Part shown: piece by piece, positions 30,321 to 39,210 of the stretch
Numbering within the stretch: position 1 is the first letter of the stretch
Layout of the letters: the number at the start of each line of letters is the position of its first letter
Source: Sphingomonas quercus
GTDB taxonomy: Bacteria > Pseudomonadota > Alphaproteobacteria > Sphingomonadales > Sphingomonadaceae
NCBI RefSeq assembly: GCF_018863195.1
Contig: NZ_JAHKRT010000003.1
Location: forward strand, 434,001-498,000
Length of the DNA: 64,000 nucleotides
Reading direction: 5' to 3'
Position numbers and translations under genes: made by a program
Notes under the pieces: generated by a model
Databases searched by the model: none
Seen by the model: only the letters and a program-made list of their open reading frames with translations
Told to the model about the DNA's origin: nothing

Positions 30321-30398
30321 CTGCGACCGATTATCGCAGGGCGCTGCAAGTCACTCTTAAATACAGCGGATAAATGACGCCGTTATTGCATATGGCAA
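30321..30398. promoter_or_regulatory. TTGC/CTGC inverted repeats upstream of the PHA-system gene
   Basis: Two inverted repeats lie upstream of the start at 30271: CTGCGA (30321-30326) with TCGCAG (30334-30339), and TTGC-ATATG-GCAA (30386-30398). Single TGCAAG elements also occur nearby. The second closely resembles the repeat before the phasin gene at 33594-33608. PhaR regulators of alphaproteobacteria are known to bind TGC-rich sites near phasin genes, so a shared PHA operator is plausible. Confidence 0.45.
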
Positions 30399-30412
30399 TC
30401 ATCAGAGGATGT

Positions 30413-30446
30413 CCCGTCCGGGCCGGCGGCGCCGTGCCCGGACGGG
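30413..30446 (-). terminator. GC-rich hairpin downstream of the aminotransferase gene
   Basis: CCCGTCCGGGC (30413-30423) pairs perfectly with GCCCGGACGGG (30436-30446), 7 bp past the aminotransferase stop on the minus strand. No T-tract follows on that strand, so it may protect or pause rather than terminate alone. Confidence 0.6.
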
Positions 30447-30453
30447 GATCGGA

Positions 30454-31665
30454 TCAGCCGGCCAGCCCCCGCGCCGGCGTGTTGACGCCCATCGACTGGA
30501 GATAGCGCTTCACATTGCGCGCCGCCTGGCGGATGCGCTGTTCATTCTCGACCATGGCGATGCGGACGAAGCCCTCGCCTTCCTCGCCATAGCCGACGCC
30601 CGGCGCCACCGCGACGCCGGCATGGGTAAGCAGCTGCTTGGAGAATTCGAGGCTGCCGAGATGGGCGAGCGCCGGCGGCAGCGGCGCCCAGGCGAACATC
30701 GAGGCGCGCGGCGGCGGGATTTCCCAGCCGGCGCGCCCGAAGCTCTCGACGAGCACGTCGCGGCGCCGCTTGTAGAGCTGGCGGTTCTGCTCGACGATGT
30801 CCTGTGGGCCGTTGATGGCGGCGACGGCCGCTGCCTGGATCGGCGTGAAGGCGCCATAATCGAGATAGGATTTGACCCGCGTCAGCGCCGCGATCAGCGT
30901 CTTGTTGCCGACCGCGAAGCCGATGCGCCAGCCGGCCATCGAGTAGGTCTTCGACATGGAGGTGAATTCCACCGCCACGTCCTTCGCCCCTGGCACCTGC
31001 AGGATGGATGGCGTCGGCTGGTCGTCGAAATAAATCTCCGAATAGGCGAGATCGGAGAGCACCCACAGCCCATGTTCCTTCGCAAAGGCGACGACCCGCT
31101 CGTAGAAAGCGAGATCGACCGTCTCGGCAGTCGGATTGGAGGGATAGCCCATCACCAGCACCGACGGCTTCGGCACGGTGAACCGCATCGCCCGCTCGAG
31201 GCTTTCGAAATAGCGCTCGTCCGGGGTCGTCGGCACCGAGCGGATCGTGGCGCCGGCGATGATGAAGCCGAAGGTGTGGATCGGATAGCTCGGGTTTGGC
31301 GCCAGCACGACGTCGCCCGGCGCGGTGATCGCCTGGGCGAGATTGGCGAGCCCCTCCTTGGAGCCGAGCGTGACGACGACCTCGCTTTCCGGATCGAGGT
31401 CGACCCCGAAGCGGCGTTTGTAATAGCCGGCCTGGGCCTTGCGCAGGCCGGGAATGCCCTTCGATGCCGAATAGCCATGGGCGGATGGATTGGCGGCGAC
31501 TTCCGCCAGCTTCTCGATGATGTGCGGCGGCGGTGGCAGGTCCGGATTGCCCATTCCGAGGTCGATGATGTCCTCCCCTGCCGCGCGCGCCGCTGCCCGC
31601 ATGCCGTTGACTTCGGCGATGACGTAAGGGGGCAGCCTGCGGATGCGGTAGAAATCGGTGGACAT
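30454..31665 (-). CDS. Class I/II aminotransferase, AlaC-like
   Basis: This 403-residue PLP enzyme of fold type I has IDLGMGNPDLPPPPHI near the N-terminus, NPSYPIHTFGF, GYPSNPTAETVD, LAYSEIYFDD and the PLP-lysine motif SMSKTYSMAGWRIGF. It resembles the AlaC/YfdZ branch (glutamate-pyruvate transamination) more than LL-DAP aminotransferase, though the two are hard to separate by eye. It is divergent from phaC, with 64 bp between the starts. Confidence 0.85.
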   Translation of the reverse strand: MSTDFYRIRRLPPYVIAEVNGMRAAARAAGEDIIDLGMGNPDLPPPPHIIEKLAEVAANPSAHGYSASKGIPGLRKAQAGYYKRRFGVDLDPESEVVVTLGSKEGLANLAQAITAPGDVVLAPNPSYPIHTFGFIIAGATIRSVPTTPDERYFESLERAMRFTVPKPSVLVMGYPSNPTAETVDLAFYERVVAFAKEHGLWVLSDLAYSEIYFDDQPTPSILQVPGAKDVAVEFTSMSKTYSMAGWRIGFAVGNKTLIAALTRVKSYLDYGAFTPIQAAAVAAINGPQDIVEQNRQLYKRRRDVLVESFGRAGWEIPPPRASMFAWAPLPPALAHLGSLEFSKQLLTHAGVAVAPGVGYGEEGEGFVRIAMVENEQRIRQAARNVKRYLQSMGVNTPARGLAG

Positions 31666-31729
31666 TGTTCTCCCTTCCAGGGTGGTGGATGGCTCGCGCC
31701 GAGACGGCTATAGACCTTTTGAGGCAGCA

Positions 31730-33532
31730 ATGTCAGCGGAGAGCAGCGTGGCCGAAGAAAATGGGGCCAGGACGGACAAGGCTGCCGAATGGCCGCTTCC
31801 CGACCTCGCCCAGATGCAGCACTGGACATGGCTGATCGGGCGCATGCAGCAGAAGATGCTGGAATTCGGGCTGAAGGGGCTTGGCGCCACGCCGGGCACG
31901 CTGGCGACGGACAAGCTGGCGATGCCGGCGATGCCCGCCCTCCCCACCCCGGACCCGGCGGCGTTCGCGCGCAGCCAGGAAAGCTTCTGGGCGGAGAGCA
32001 TCGCGCTGTGGCAGCGTTTCCTCGATCCGGCCGCGGCGGCAGCGGCGGCGCCAGACAGGCCCGCGGACCGGCGGTTCGCCGCGCCGGAATGGCAGGGCCA
32101 TCCGCTGTTCGCGATGATCCGCCAGAGCTACGAGCTGATCGCCGAGCATATGCTGAAGGGCGTCGACACGCTCGACGGGCTCGACCCGCAACAGCGCGAG
32201 CAGATCCGCTTCGCCACCCGCGCCTTCGTCGACGCGATGAGCCCGAGCAATTTCGCCGGCACCAACCCCCAGGTCATCGCCCGCACGCTGGAGACCGGCG
32301 GCGAGAATCTGTTGAAGGGCCTCGAGCACATGCTCGGCGACCTTGAGCGCGGCCAGCTCAGCCATGTCGCCGAGGGCGCGTTCGAACTCGGCCGCAACAT
32401 CGCCACCACGCCCGGCCAGGTCGTCCACGAAACGCCGCTCTACCAGCTCATCCAATATGATCCGACGACGCCGAAGGTGCGCACCGTCCCGCTGATCATC
32501 TTTCCGCCCTGGATCAACCGCTTCTACATCCTCGATCTCAACCCGGCGAAAAGCTTCATCCGCTGGGCGGTCGAACAGGGGCTAACCGTGTTCGTGGTTT
32601 CCTGGAAATCGGCCGACGCCGACATGGCGGGGGTGGTGCTTGACGATTATGTGAAGGCGCAGATCGACGCCATCGACACGGTGCGCGAAGGGCTCGGCGT
32701 CGAGGCGGTGCACGCGATCGGCTATTGCGTCGCCGGCACCACGCTCGCCACCACGCTCGCGCTGCTCGAGGCGCGTGGGCAGGCGGACAAGGTGGCATCG
32801 GCCACCTTCTTCACCGCGCAGGTCGATTTCGCACAGGCCGGCGATCTCAAGCTGTTCGTCGACGACGCGCAGCTCGACATGATCCGCCAGCTGTCGGCGG
32901 AGAATGGCTATACCGACGGCCGCTACATGGCGCTGACCTTCAACCTGCTGCGCGGGCGCGACCTGATCTGGAACTATGTCGTCAACAATTACCTGTTGGG
33001 GGAGGATTATCCCGCCTTTGACCTGCTCCACTGGAACGGGGATACCACCAACCTGCCGGCCGCCTGGCACCTCGCCTATCTCACCGATCTCTATCGCGAC
33101 AACAAGCTGATCAAGCCGGGCGCCGTGACCGTCGACGGCACGCCGATCGACATCAGCCGCGTTCGGACGCCGGCCTATGTCCAGGCCGGCCGCGAGGATC
33201 ACATCGCGCCCGCCGAGAGCGTGTGGAAGATCACCGAGCATTTCGCCGGGCCGCTGCGCTTCGTGCTGGCCGGATCGGGCCATATCGCCGGCGTCGTGAA
33301 CCCGCCATCCGCCGGCAAATATCAATATTGGACGAACGACCGAAAGGTGCGCAGCTTCGACGCGTTCCTGCGCGGCGCCAGCGAAACCAAGGGGAGCTGG
33401 TGGCCGGACTGGCTGGCGTGGCTGCTGCCGCTGTCGGGGGAGGAGGTGCCCGCGAAGCGCGCGCGCATCCCCGGCAAGGGCAGGCTCAAGGCGATCGAAC
33501 CGGCCCCCGGGCGATATGTACGCATGCGGTGA
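31730..33532 (+). CDS. phaC: Class I poly(3-hydroxyalkanoate) synthase
   Basis: PhaC polymerises hydroxyacyl-CoA into storage polyester on the granule surface. The 600-residue protein has an N-terminal alpha-helical part and an alpha/beta-hydrolase core. The lipase-box-like GYCVAGT contains catalytic Cys333, with the Asp in GREDHIAP and the His in GSGHIAG. WKSADADMAGVVLDDY is also typical. The length matches class I, which needs no PhaE or PhaR subunit. No phaA or phaB is in the window. The phasin follows 98 bp downstream. Confidence 0.95.
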   Translation: MSAESSVAEENGARTDKAAEWPLPDLAQMQHWTWLIGRMQQKMLEFGLKGLGATPGTLATDKLAMPAMPALPTPDPAAFARSQESFWAESIALWQRFLDPAAAAAAAPDRPADRRFAAPEWQGHPLFAMIRQSYELIAEHMLKGVDTLDGLDPQQREQIRFATRAFVDAMSPSNFAGTNPQVIARTLETGGENLLKGLEHMLGDLERGQLSHVAEGAFELGRNIATTPGQVVHETPLYQLIQYDPTTPKVRTVPLIIFPPWINRFYILDLNPAKSFIRWAVEQGLTVFVVSWKSADADMAGVVLDDYVKAQIDAIDTVREGLGVEAVHAIGYCVAGTTLATTLALLEARGQADKVASATFFTAQVDFAQAGDLKLFVDDAQLDMIRQLSAENGYTDGRYMALTFNLLRGRDLIWNYVVNNYLLGEDYPAFDLLHWNGDTTNLPAAWHLAYLTDLYRDNKLIKPGAVTVDGTPIDISRVRTPAYVQAGREDHIAPAESVWKITEHFAGPLRFVLAGSGHIAGVVNPPSAGKYQYWTNDRKVRSFDAFLRGASETKGSWWPDWLAWLLPLSGEEVPAKRARIPGKGRLKAIEPAPGRYVRMR

Positions 33533-33554
33533 GACGAGCCGTGTGACAGGCATG

Positions 33555-33613
33555 TTGCAACGCACAAAAAACTACTTGCAAACGCCGCCGGGATTGCATA
33601 TTGTGCAATGCAA
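33555..33613 (+). promoter_or_regulatory. Cluster of TTGCAA elements in the phasin promoter
   Basis: Within 59 bp upstream of the phasin there are TTGCAA at 33555-33560 and 33576-33581, the inverted repeat TTGCA-TATTG-TGCAA at 33594-33608, and a further TGCAA at 33609-33613. The cluster is too dense for chance in such GC-rich DNA. It shares TTGCATAT with the site at 30386-30398. A PhaR-type repressor that dissociates when granules form is the likely ligand. Confidence 0.55.
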
Positions 33614-33630
33614 CATCAGCGGAGTTGTGC

Positions 33631-34401
33631 ATGCTGGATCCCAAAAAGCCCAGGATTCTCGCGGCGAAGCCTGCCGCTGAGACCAAGCCCGCCCCGGCCC
33701 CTGCGGGGGCGAAGGCGCTACCCGAGTCGCCGACGCCCGCGCCGGTCGCGGCAAAGCCCGTCCCGGCCCCGGTCGTCCCGGCTCCCGTCGCCAAGGCGGC
33801 GGTAAAGTCCAAGATGGCCACGCCGGTGCGCAAGCCGGTCGTCCCGGCCGCGGCCAGCCCGGCCGCGCCGGTCGCCGAACCCGCCAAAGCCGTTGTGAAG
33901 CCCCAGCCAGTCAAGCAAATCGCAGCCGAAGGAATCTCCAAAATGGCCACCACGCCCAATCCGACCTTCACCGCCGAGAACACCGCCGAGAAGTTTCAGA
34001 CCGCGTTCACCGACGTTCAGGGCCGCACCAAGGCGGCGCTGGAGAAGAGCGCCAAATTCTATGAGGAACTGGGCGACTTCACGAAGGGCAATATCGAGGC
34101 GGTGATCGCCTCCTCGAAGGTTGCGGCCTCGGCCGCCGAGACGCTGGGCCAGGACGCCGCCGCCTTCGGCAAGAAGAATCTCGAGCAGGCCACCGCCACC
34201 TTCAAGAGCCTCGCGGCCGCCAAGTCCCCGACCGAGCTGCTGCAGCTGCACAGCGATTATGCCCGCGCCGCGTTCGACGCGATGGTCGCCGAAAGCTCGC
34301 GCGTGTCGGAGAAGCTGGTGAAGCTGGCCGGCGAAATCGCCCAGCCGCTGTCCTCGCGCTTCGCCGTCGCCGCCGAGAAGGTGAAGGCCACCTCGCTCTA
34401 A
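33631..34401 (+). CDS. phaP: Phasin family protein
   Basis: Phasins coat PHA granules. This 256-residue protein has an unusual N-terminal third rich in Ala, Pro and Lys (histone H1-like), then an amphipathic helical phasin domain from about residue 105 ([20 protein letters not shown] to [19 protein letters not shown]). The basic tail could bind DNA or other proteins, as proposed for some phasins that link granules to the nucleoid. The ATG at 33631 has GGAG upstream. An in-frame TTG ten codons earlier would overlap the promoter repeats. Confidence 0.88.
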   Translation: MLDPKKPRILAAKPAAETKPAPAPAGAKALPESPTPAPVAAKPVPAPVVPAPVAKAAVKSKMATPVRKPVVPAAASPAAPVAEPAKAVVKPQPVKQIAAEGISKMATTPNPTFTAENTAEKFQTAFTDVQGRTKAALEKSAKFYEELGDFTKGNIEAVIASSKVAASAAETLGQDAAAFGKKNLEQATATFKSLAAAKSPTELLQLHSDYARAAFDAMVAESSRVSEKLVKLAGEIAQPLSSRFAVAAEKVKATSL

Positions 34402-34430
34402 GGCATGCCCGGCGTCGGGAAACCGATCCA

Positions 34431-34470
34431 AAAATGGCCGCGCCGGCATCGTCGGCGCGGCCATTTTCGT
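34431..34470. terminator. Strong terminator between phasin and clpS
   Basis: AAAATGGCCGCGCCG (34431-34445) pairs perfectly over 15 bp with CGGCGCGGCCATTTT (34453-34467) around a 7-nt loop. The A-tract/T-tract ends suit termination in either direction. Confidence 0.9.
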
Positions 34471-34555
34471 GGCGATGCGTTTTCCCCAAGTGATCCAGCC
34501 TCTTGCCCCGCCGCCGTCGCTTGCCATATCCTCGGCTTTCCGGAGACTGGATTTG

Positions 34556-34927
34556 ATGCTGTCGGACGCGACTTCCGCCGATGAATTTTCCGTGGTCGGC
34601 ATGGCCGGCCCGCGTGATGGCGAGTCGGGCGACACCGAACTCGGCGTCGCCACCCGCACGCGCACCCGCACGAAGAAGCCGACACCTTACAAGGTGCTGA
34701 TGCTGAACGACGATTACACGCCGATGGAATTCGTCGTGCTGTGCCTGCAGCGCTTCTTCCGGATGAGCCTGGAGGATGCGACGCGGGTCATGCTCCACGT
34801 CCACCAGAAGGGCGTCGGAGTGTGCGGGATCTTCAGCTACGAGGTGGCCGAGACGAAGGTCAGCCAGGTCGTCGATTTCGCCCGGCAGAACCAGCACCCG
34901 CTCCAATGCACGCTGGAGAAGGCCTGA
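34556..34927 (+). CDS. clpS: ATP-dependent Clp protease adaptor ClpS
   Basis: ClpS delivers N-degron substrates to ClpAP. The 123-residue protein has a flexible N-terminal part and the core [20 protein letters not shown], in which [10 protein letters not shown] forms the N-degron pocket. It ends with [16 protein letters not shown]. The ATG at 34556 follows CGGAGA. clpA is not in the window. Confidence 0.94.
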   Translation: MLSDATSADEFSVVGMAGPRDGESGDTELGVATRTRTRTKKPTPYKVLMLNDDYTPMEFVVLCLQRFFRMSLEDATRVMLHVHQKGVGVCGIFSYEVAETKVSQVVDFARQNQHPLQCTLEKA

Positions 34928-34940
34928 CCGGCCTGCGCGC

Positions 34941-35690
34941 TCAGGCGTCCTCCGGGGGCTCCGGCAGCCAGCTCGTGTCGGGGCTCGACCAACGGCTGAT
35001 ATAGCCTGAGATCCGGGCCAGCCCCGGCTCGTCGAGCAGGCGGATCGATCCCGGCCCGCGCGCGATCAGCCCGTCATCGGCAAGCGCCCGCATCATCCGG
35101 TTCACGTGCACCGCGGTGAGGCCGACCGTATCGCCGATATCCTCCTGCGTCATCGGCAGCGACAGCCGGTCCTCCATCGCCGGATTCGTCAGGCGCAGCC
35201 GGTGAGTGAGATCGAGCAGCAACGCCGCCACCCGGGCGCGCGCATCCGTCCGCCCGATCGAGGCGATCCGATCCGAAAGCGACACCCGCTCGACCTGGAC
35301 GAGCACGAAGAACAGGGCGGCCAGCCGCTGATGATCGCGGAACACGGTGGTCAGCACGCTGCGCGGGAACGGGCTGACGATACCGCTGGTCAGCATCGAT
35401 ACCGTCTCCACCCCGCCATTCAGCGCGCCGCCCGGGGTGCCGACGACATCGCCCGGAAGATGGACCTTGGTGATCTGGCGGCTGCCGTCCGGCATGCCCA
35501 GCGCGCTCGCCGCCCAGCCGGACTGCAATACCCACATGCCGTCCGCCGGGTCGCGTTCGCGACGAAGCATGGTGCCGCGCGAAACGGTACGCCGCTGGCT
35601 TTCCAGCACGCGCAGGACGTCCCGCTCCCCGGCGGTCAGCTTCATATATCGAGCCAGCCGTTCGGCCAGCGCCCCGTCAGGCAAACGAAC
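34941..35690 (-). CDS. Crp/Fnr-family transcriptional regulator
   Basis: This regulator of about 249 residues has a cyclic-nucleotide-binding-like N-terminal domain (MWVLQSGWAASALGMPDGSRQITKVHLPGDVVG) and a C-terminal winged helix (MTQEDIGDTVGLTAVHVNRMMRAL). No Fnr-type cysteine cluster is present. I favour the GTG at 35690 because of the adjacent purine-rich GAGGGG. An ATG 45 bp downstream is also possible. It is convergent with clpS. Confidence 0.85.
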   Translation of the reverse strand, partial: VRLPDGALAERLARYMKLTAGERDVLRVLESQRRTVSRGTMLRRERDPADGMWVLQSGWAASALGMPDGSRQITKVHLPGDVVGTPGGALNGGVETVSMLTSGIVSPFPRSVLTTVFRDHQRLAALFFVLVQVERVSLSDRIASIGRTDARARVAALLLDLTHRLRLTNPAMEDRLSLPMTQEDIGDTVGLTAVHVNRMMRALADDGLIARGPGSIRLLDEPGLARISGYISRWSSPDTSWLPEPPEDA

Positions 35691-35861
35691 ACCCCCTCTG
35701 CGCCCCCCCAGCGGGCGGGGCGTCTTCCTACGCAACGCCCGGAGATTTCGCTTTAATCTGGATCAGATAGACGAATATCCCGTGGCGAGGCCGAGGCGTT
35801 CCGCCGCGCACCGGACCGGGGCCACCTTGCGCGGCGTCGGCGAGCCGATAGAAGCGGCCCC

Positions 35862-37145
35862 ATGGATCGCATCATCATCCGCGGTGGAAACCGCCTGTCC
35901 GGCGACGTGCCGATTTCCGGAGCCAAGAACGCAGCGCTGACGCTGATGCCCTGCGCGTTGCTGACCGATGAGCCGCTGACGCTCGAAAACCTGCCGCGCC
36001 TGGCGGACGTCGAAAGCTTCGGCCACCTGCTCAACCAGTTCGGCGCCTCCACCGCCATCGCCGGCACCCATCCGTCGGCGTTCGGGCGGACGATGACGAT
36101 CCATGCCGCGCGGCTCAGCTCCACCGTCGCCCCCTATGACATCGTGCGCAAGATGCGCGCCTCGATCCTGGTGCTCGGGCCGCTGCTGGCGCGGGCCGGT
36201 GAGGCGACGGTGTCGCTGCCCGGCGGCTGCGCGATCGGCAATCGCCCGATCGATCTCCATTTGCGCGCGCTGGAAGCGCTGGGCGCGGTCATCGAGATCG
36301 CCGCTGGCTATGTTCGCGCCACCGCGCCGGACGGCGGCCTCAAGGGCGGCCATATCGTCTTCCCGATCGTCTCCGTCGGCGCCACCGAAAATGCGCTGAT
36401 GGCGGCCGCCCTTGCCAACGGCGAGACGCGGATCGACAACGCCGCCTGCGAGCCCGAGATCGTCGACCTTTGCCGCTGCCTGGTGGCGATGGGAGCGGAG
36501 ATCGACGGTATCGGCTCCTCGCGCCTCGTGGTGCAGGGCAAGCCGCGGCTCCACGGCGCCACCTACATGGTGATGCCGGACCGGATCGAGGCCGGCAGCT
36601 ACGCCTGCGCGGCTGGCATCACCGGCGGCTCACTGCTGCTCGCCGGCGCGCGGGAAGAGGACATGGCCGCCGTGCTCGCCGGGCTCGGCGACGCCGGACT
36701 GATCGTCGAAACCGAGGCCGGCGGCATCCGCGTCAGCGCGGACGGGCGGCTCAAGCCGGTCAACATTTCCACGGCGCCCTTCCCCGCCTTCCCCACCGAC
36801 ATGCAGGCCCAGTTCATGGCCATGCTGACGCTGGCCGACGGGGCCAGCGTGCTCACCGAGACGATCTTCGAGAATCGCTACATGCATGTGCCGGAGCTGG
36901 CGCGGATGGGCGCGGACATCCAGGTGCGCGGGCGCTCGGCGGTGGTGCGCGGCGTCGAGCGGCTGGTCGGCGCGCCGGTGATGGCGACGGATTTGCGCGC
37001 GTCTATGTCGCTGGTGCTGGCGGGCCTTGCCGCCGGGGACGAAACGCAGGTCAACCGCGTCTATCATCTTGACCGCGGCTATGAGCGGCTTGAGGAGAAG
37101 CTTTCCGCCGTCGGCGCCGATATCGAGCGCCAGTCCGACGGCTGA
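35862..37145 (+). CDS. murA: UDP-N-acetylglucosamine 1-carboxyvinyltransferase
   Basis: MurA performs the first committed step of peptidoglycan synthesis, transferring enolpyruvate from PEP to UDP-GlcNAc. The 427-residue protein begins with the family pattern [21 protein letters not shown] and has the catalytic Cys123 in [11 protein letters not shown], the fosfomycin target. [21 protein letters not shown] follows later. It is full length. A DUF167 gene overlaps its 3' end. Confidence 0.96.
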   Translation: MDRIIIRGGNRLSGDVPISGAKNAALTLMPCALLTDEPLTLENLPRLADVESFGHLLNQFGASTAIAGTHPSAFGRTMTIHAARLSSTVAPYDIVRKMRASILVLGPLLARAGEATVSLPGGCAIGNRPIDLHLRALEALGAVIEIAAGYVRATAPDGGLKGGHIVFPIVSVGATENALMAAALANGETRIDNAACEPEIVDLCRCLVAMGAEIDGIGSSRLVVQGKPRLHGATYMVMPDRIEAGSYACAAGITGGSLLLAGAREEDMAAVLAGLGDAGLIVETEAGGIRVSADGRLKPVNISTAPFPAFPTDMQAQFMAMLTLADGASVLTETIFENRYMHVPELARMGADIQVRGRSAVVRGVERLVGAPVMATDLRASMSLVLAGLAAGDETQVNRVYHLDRGYERLEEKLSAVGADIERQSDG

Positions 37146-37467
37146 TCCCGCGCGCCTCCCGGTATCGCCGCATCCCGACGGGCTGCGGCTGGCCGTGCGG
37201 CTGACGCCGCGCGCCGGGCGCGATGCGGTGGAGGGCGTGGCGGAGGCGGCGGACGGACGGCTGGTCGTCCGCCTGCGCGTTGCGGCCCCGGCCGTCGAGG
37301 GGGCGGCCAACAAGGCGCTGATCCGCTTCGTCGCGAAAAGCCTGGATATCCCGCCGCGCGCCGTCACCATCCTGTCCGGTGAGACAGGGCGCGCCAAGCT
37401 GCTCCTGCTGGCAGGGGATTCGGCCATGCTGACGCGTCGTATCGCCAGCTGGCTGAACGAGAATTGA
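37081..37467 (+). CDS. DUF167 family protein (YggU-like)
   Basis: The conserved core is [17 protein letters not shown], then [32 protein letters not shown] and [16 protein letters not shown], diagnostic of DUF167. The family has no settled function. The start is uncertain: the ATG at 37081 overlaps murA by 65 bp and would give 128 residues, while the conserved region begins about 25 residues later. A rarer start codon may be used. Confidence 0.8.
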   Translation: MSGLRRSFPPSAPISSASPTADPARLPVSPHPDGLRLAVRLTPRAGRDAVEGVAEAADGRLVVRLRVAAPAVEGAANKALIRFVAKSLDIPPRAVTILSGETGRAKLLLLAGDSAMLTRRIASWLNEN

Positions 37468-37770
37468 TGCAACCTTTTCGCGCCACCGTTGATTACTGGT
37501 GCGGAACGGATGGGGAGGCATCCGGGACCTTGTGAAGACTCTCGCGAACGACTCGTAACCGGGCACAACTGCCCTAAAGCCGCCATAGCGGGCGAGATTC
37601 ATGATATCCCGTTTGCACACCCGAAGCATAAAGTGGCTGCGCGACAGGAAATGTCGCAATATAGAACGGCAACGGACGACGATGCCTGAGGGGGCGGAAC
37701 CGCCGGCACGTCGATGAACAGATGGTGGCCCGCGAGCCGTCCGCGACCGCCAGAATACGGAGGGAAGTTC
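37468..37770. other. 303-bp intergenic region before the SWIB gene
   Basis: No gene with a ribosome-binding site and no strong hairpin stands out. An imperfect stem (CACC/GGTG arms near 37487-37502) is too weak to call. An AT-richer patch around 37600-37670 may contain the promoter of the SWIB gene. Confidence 0.3.
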
Positions 37771-38049
37771 ATGGCTAAGGAAGCTACGAAGAAGCCTGCG
37801 GCCGCCAAGACCGGCGGCATCCACAAGCCGGTGACGCCGTCGGCCGATCTCGGCGCGATCGTCGGGGCCGGCGCGATGCCGCGCAGCGAAATCGTCAGCA
37901 AGCTGTGGGAATATATCAAGAAAAACAACCTGCAGGACAGCAAGGACAAGCGCCAGATCAACGCCGACGCCAAGCTCGAGAAGATCTTCGGCAAGAAGCA
38001 GGTCAGCATGTTCGAGATGAACAAGCACGTTTCCGCGCACGTGAAGTAA
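37771..38049 (+). CDS. SWIB/MDM2 domain protein
   Basis: This 92-residue protein has a Lys/Ala-rich start and a SWIB domain (GAMPRSEIVSKLWEYIKKNNLQ, DAKLEKIFGKKQVSMFEMNKHV). SWIB domains are better known from eukaryotic chromatin remodellers and chlamydial topoisomerase. Stand-alone bacterial versions are presumed nucleoid-associated. The ATG at 37771 follows GGAGGG. Confidence 0.9.
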   Translation: MAKEATKKPAAAKTGGIHKPVTPSADLGAIVGAGAMPRSEIVSKLWEYIKKNNLQDSKDKRQINADAKLEKIFGKKQVSMFEMNKHVSAHVK

Positions 38050-38212
38050 CTCCGGCCGCCGGCATGTCGCGCGGGCCTGATCCAGGGTCCGCCGCCGGCG
38101 ATCCCGATGCGAACGCCCGGCGAATCGGGGTACCCGGGCGCACGTATCCGGTGGGGGCCATTCTGGCTGTCCCGCGACATCCGGCGATGCGAGGCCAGCC
38201 TCGTCAGAAAGC

Positions 38213-38234
38213 TATTGCGAGTTAGTCTCAGTAT
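38213..38234. promoter_or_regulatory. Candidate Fur box upstream of the bfd-like gene
   Basis: TATTGCGAGTTAGTCTCAGTAT contains the near-palindrome TGCGAGT-T-AGTCTCA and resembles the Fur consensus of many proteobacteria (AATGCGAATNATTCTCATT type). It lies 40 bp upstream of the ATG at 38274. Fur control would fit the iron-mobilising role of bacterioferritin-associated ferredoxin. Confidence 0.5.
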
Positions 38235-38273
38235 CGCTACTTCTCCGCCATCACCAGCGGGGACGTCGAGTCG

Positions 38274-38444
38274 ATGGTTGTCTGCGTGTGCAATGCAATC
38301 CGTGAGAAGGACGTGCGGGCAGCCGCGCGCGCCGGAGCGGAGAGCCCCTGTCAGGCTTATGCCACGCTCGGCCGGCGCCCCCAGTGCGGCCAGTGTGTGC
38401 CCTTCGCCCGCGAAATCATCTCCGCCGAGCGCGCCGCGGCCTGA
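38274..38444 (+). CDS. bfd: Bacterioferritin-associated ferredoxin-like protein
   Basis: This 56-residue [2Fe-2S] protein is of the Bfd type. The four cysteines are Cys4 and Cys6 (VCVCN) and Cys38 and Cys41 (QCGQC), giving C-X-C-X31-C-X2-C as in Bfd. It begins MVVCVCNAIREKDV and ends ISAERAAA before a TGA at 38442-38444. Bfd binds Bfr and passes electrons to release stored iron as Fe(II). The bfr gene is 8 kb away. A candidate Fur box precedes it. Confidence 0.88.
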   Translation: MVVCVCNAIREKDVRAAARAGAESPCQAYATLGRRPQCGQCVPFAREIISAERAAA

Positions 38445-38542
38445 GCCCGCCGCCGGCGACACCTCCCACGGTCCGGACAAGCAACCTTTGCGCGCCGCCG
38501 CGCATTGGCCCTGCATCGTTACCCCGGATATGGAGGGAAAAG

Positions 38543-39091
38543 ATGAGACGGATGGTCTTCACGGGGATGATCGCCTTGCTTGCCGGGTCGCTGGTGACAG
38601 CCGCCGGCGCCCAATCCTATCAGACGCGCGATGCCGCCCGCGATCTGCGCCAGGAGCAGCGCGAACTGCGCGAGGCCCAGGCCTATGGTTCCCGGCGCGA
38701 CGTACGCGAACAGCGCCGCGACGTGCGTGAGGCACGACAGGATCTGCGGCAGTCGCAACGCCGCGACTGGCGTCGCTACCGCGATTATGACTGGAACCGC
38801 CGCGAACCGGGGTCGAACGGCTATTACGCCGAACGCTATTATCGCGACGGCCGCTATTACCGGACGCGCACGCTGAGCCGGAACGACCGCATCTATCGCG
38901 GCGGGGACGGGCGTTATTATTGCCGCCGGGATGACGGCACGACCGGGCTCATTCTCGGCGGGGTGCTCGGCGGCGTGCTCGGCAATGCGCTCGACAACGG
39001 GCGCTCCTCGACGCTCGGCACCGTGCTCGGTGCGGGCGGCGGCGCGCTGCTCGGCCGGGAGGTGGACCGCGGCGGCGTCAAATGCCGATAG
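38543..39091 (+). CDS. Exported Arg/Tyr-rich protein with glycine-zipper 2TM segment
   Basis: This 182-residue protein has a signal peptide (VFTGMIALLAGSLVTAAGAQ), an Arg/Asp-rich helical middle with repeated DVREQRRDVREARQDL units, then a Tyr/Arg-rich RcnB-like part (YYAERYYRDGRYYRTR). It ends in a glycine zipper (GLILGGVLGGVLGNALD, VLGAGGGALLG), which usually packs in a membrane. It is probably periplasmic or envelope-associated. The role is unknown. The ATG at 38543 has GGAGGG upstream. Confidence 0.8.
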   Translation: MRRMVFTGMIALLAGSLVTAAGAQSYQTRDAARDLRQEQRELREAQAYGSRRDVREQRRDVREARQDLRQSQRRDWRRYRDYDWNRREPGSNGYYAERYYRDGRYYRTRTLSRNDRIYRGGDGRYYCRRDDGTTGLILGGVLGGVLGNALDNGRSSTLGTVLGAGGGALLGREVDRGGVKCR

Positions 39092-39098
39092 GAATGCT

Positions 39099-39118
39099 CC
39101 TCTCCCAAAGAGGATTTT
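39099..39118 (+). terminator. Small terminator after the glycine-zipper gene
   Basis: CCTCT (39099-39103) pairs with AGAGG (39109-39113) around CCCAA, followed by ATTTT. The stem is short but well placed, 8 bp after the stop. Confidence 0.55.
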
Positions 39119-39124
39119 GCCTCT

Positions 39125-39210
39125 CGGTGATCTGAGCGAATATGCCACCGGGCTTGATTGATCCCCTCCGCCTGTGCCAGCGCAAATCGGCATAGGCGAA
39201 GGGGATTTTT
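39125..39210 (+). promoter_or_regulatory. Structured leader of hom with terminator overlapping the ribosome-binding site
   Basis: A first stem, CGGTG (39125-39129) with CACCG (39146-39150), is followed by a long hairpin. Its arms are 39163-39178 (CCCCTCCGCCTGTGCC) and 39189-39204 (GGCATAGGCGAAGGGG), pairing with two or three mismatches, and a TTTTT tract ends just before the hom ATG at 39212. The 3' arm contains the AAGGGG that would serve as ribosome-binding site. This looks like attenuation or a riboswitch. The first part faintly resembles the SAM-II core (GGTGAT then TGC and CCACCG), but the downstream conserved bases are not there. Confidence 0.5.

Noticed and set aside
39125-39150. Confident SAM-II riboswitch
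   Set aside because: Only the first stem and flanking GGTGAT/TGCCACCG resemble SAM-II. The conserved bases expected after it are missing.
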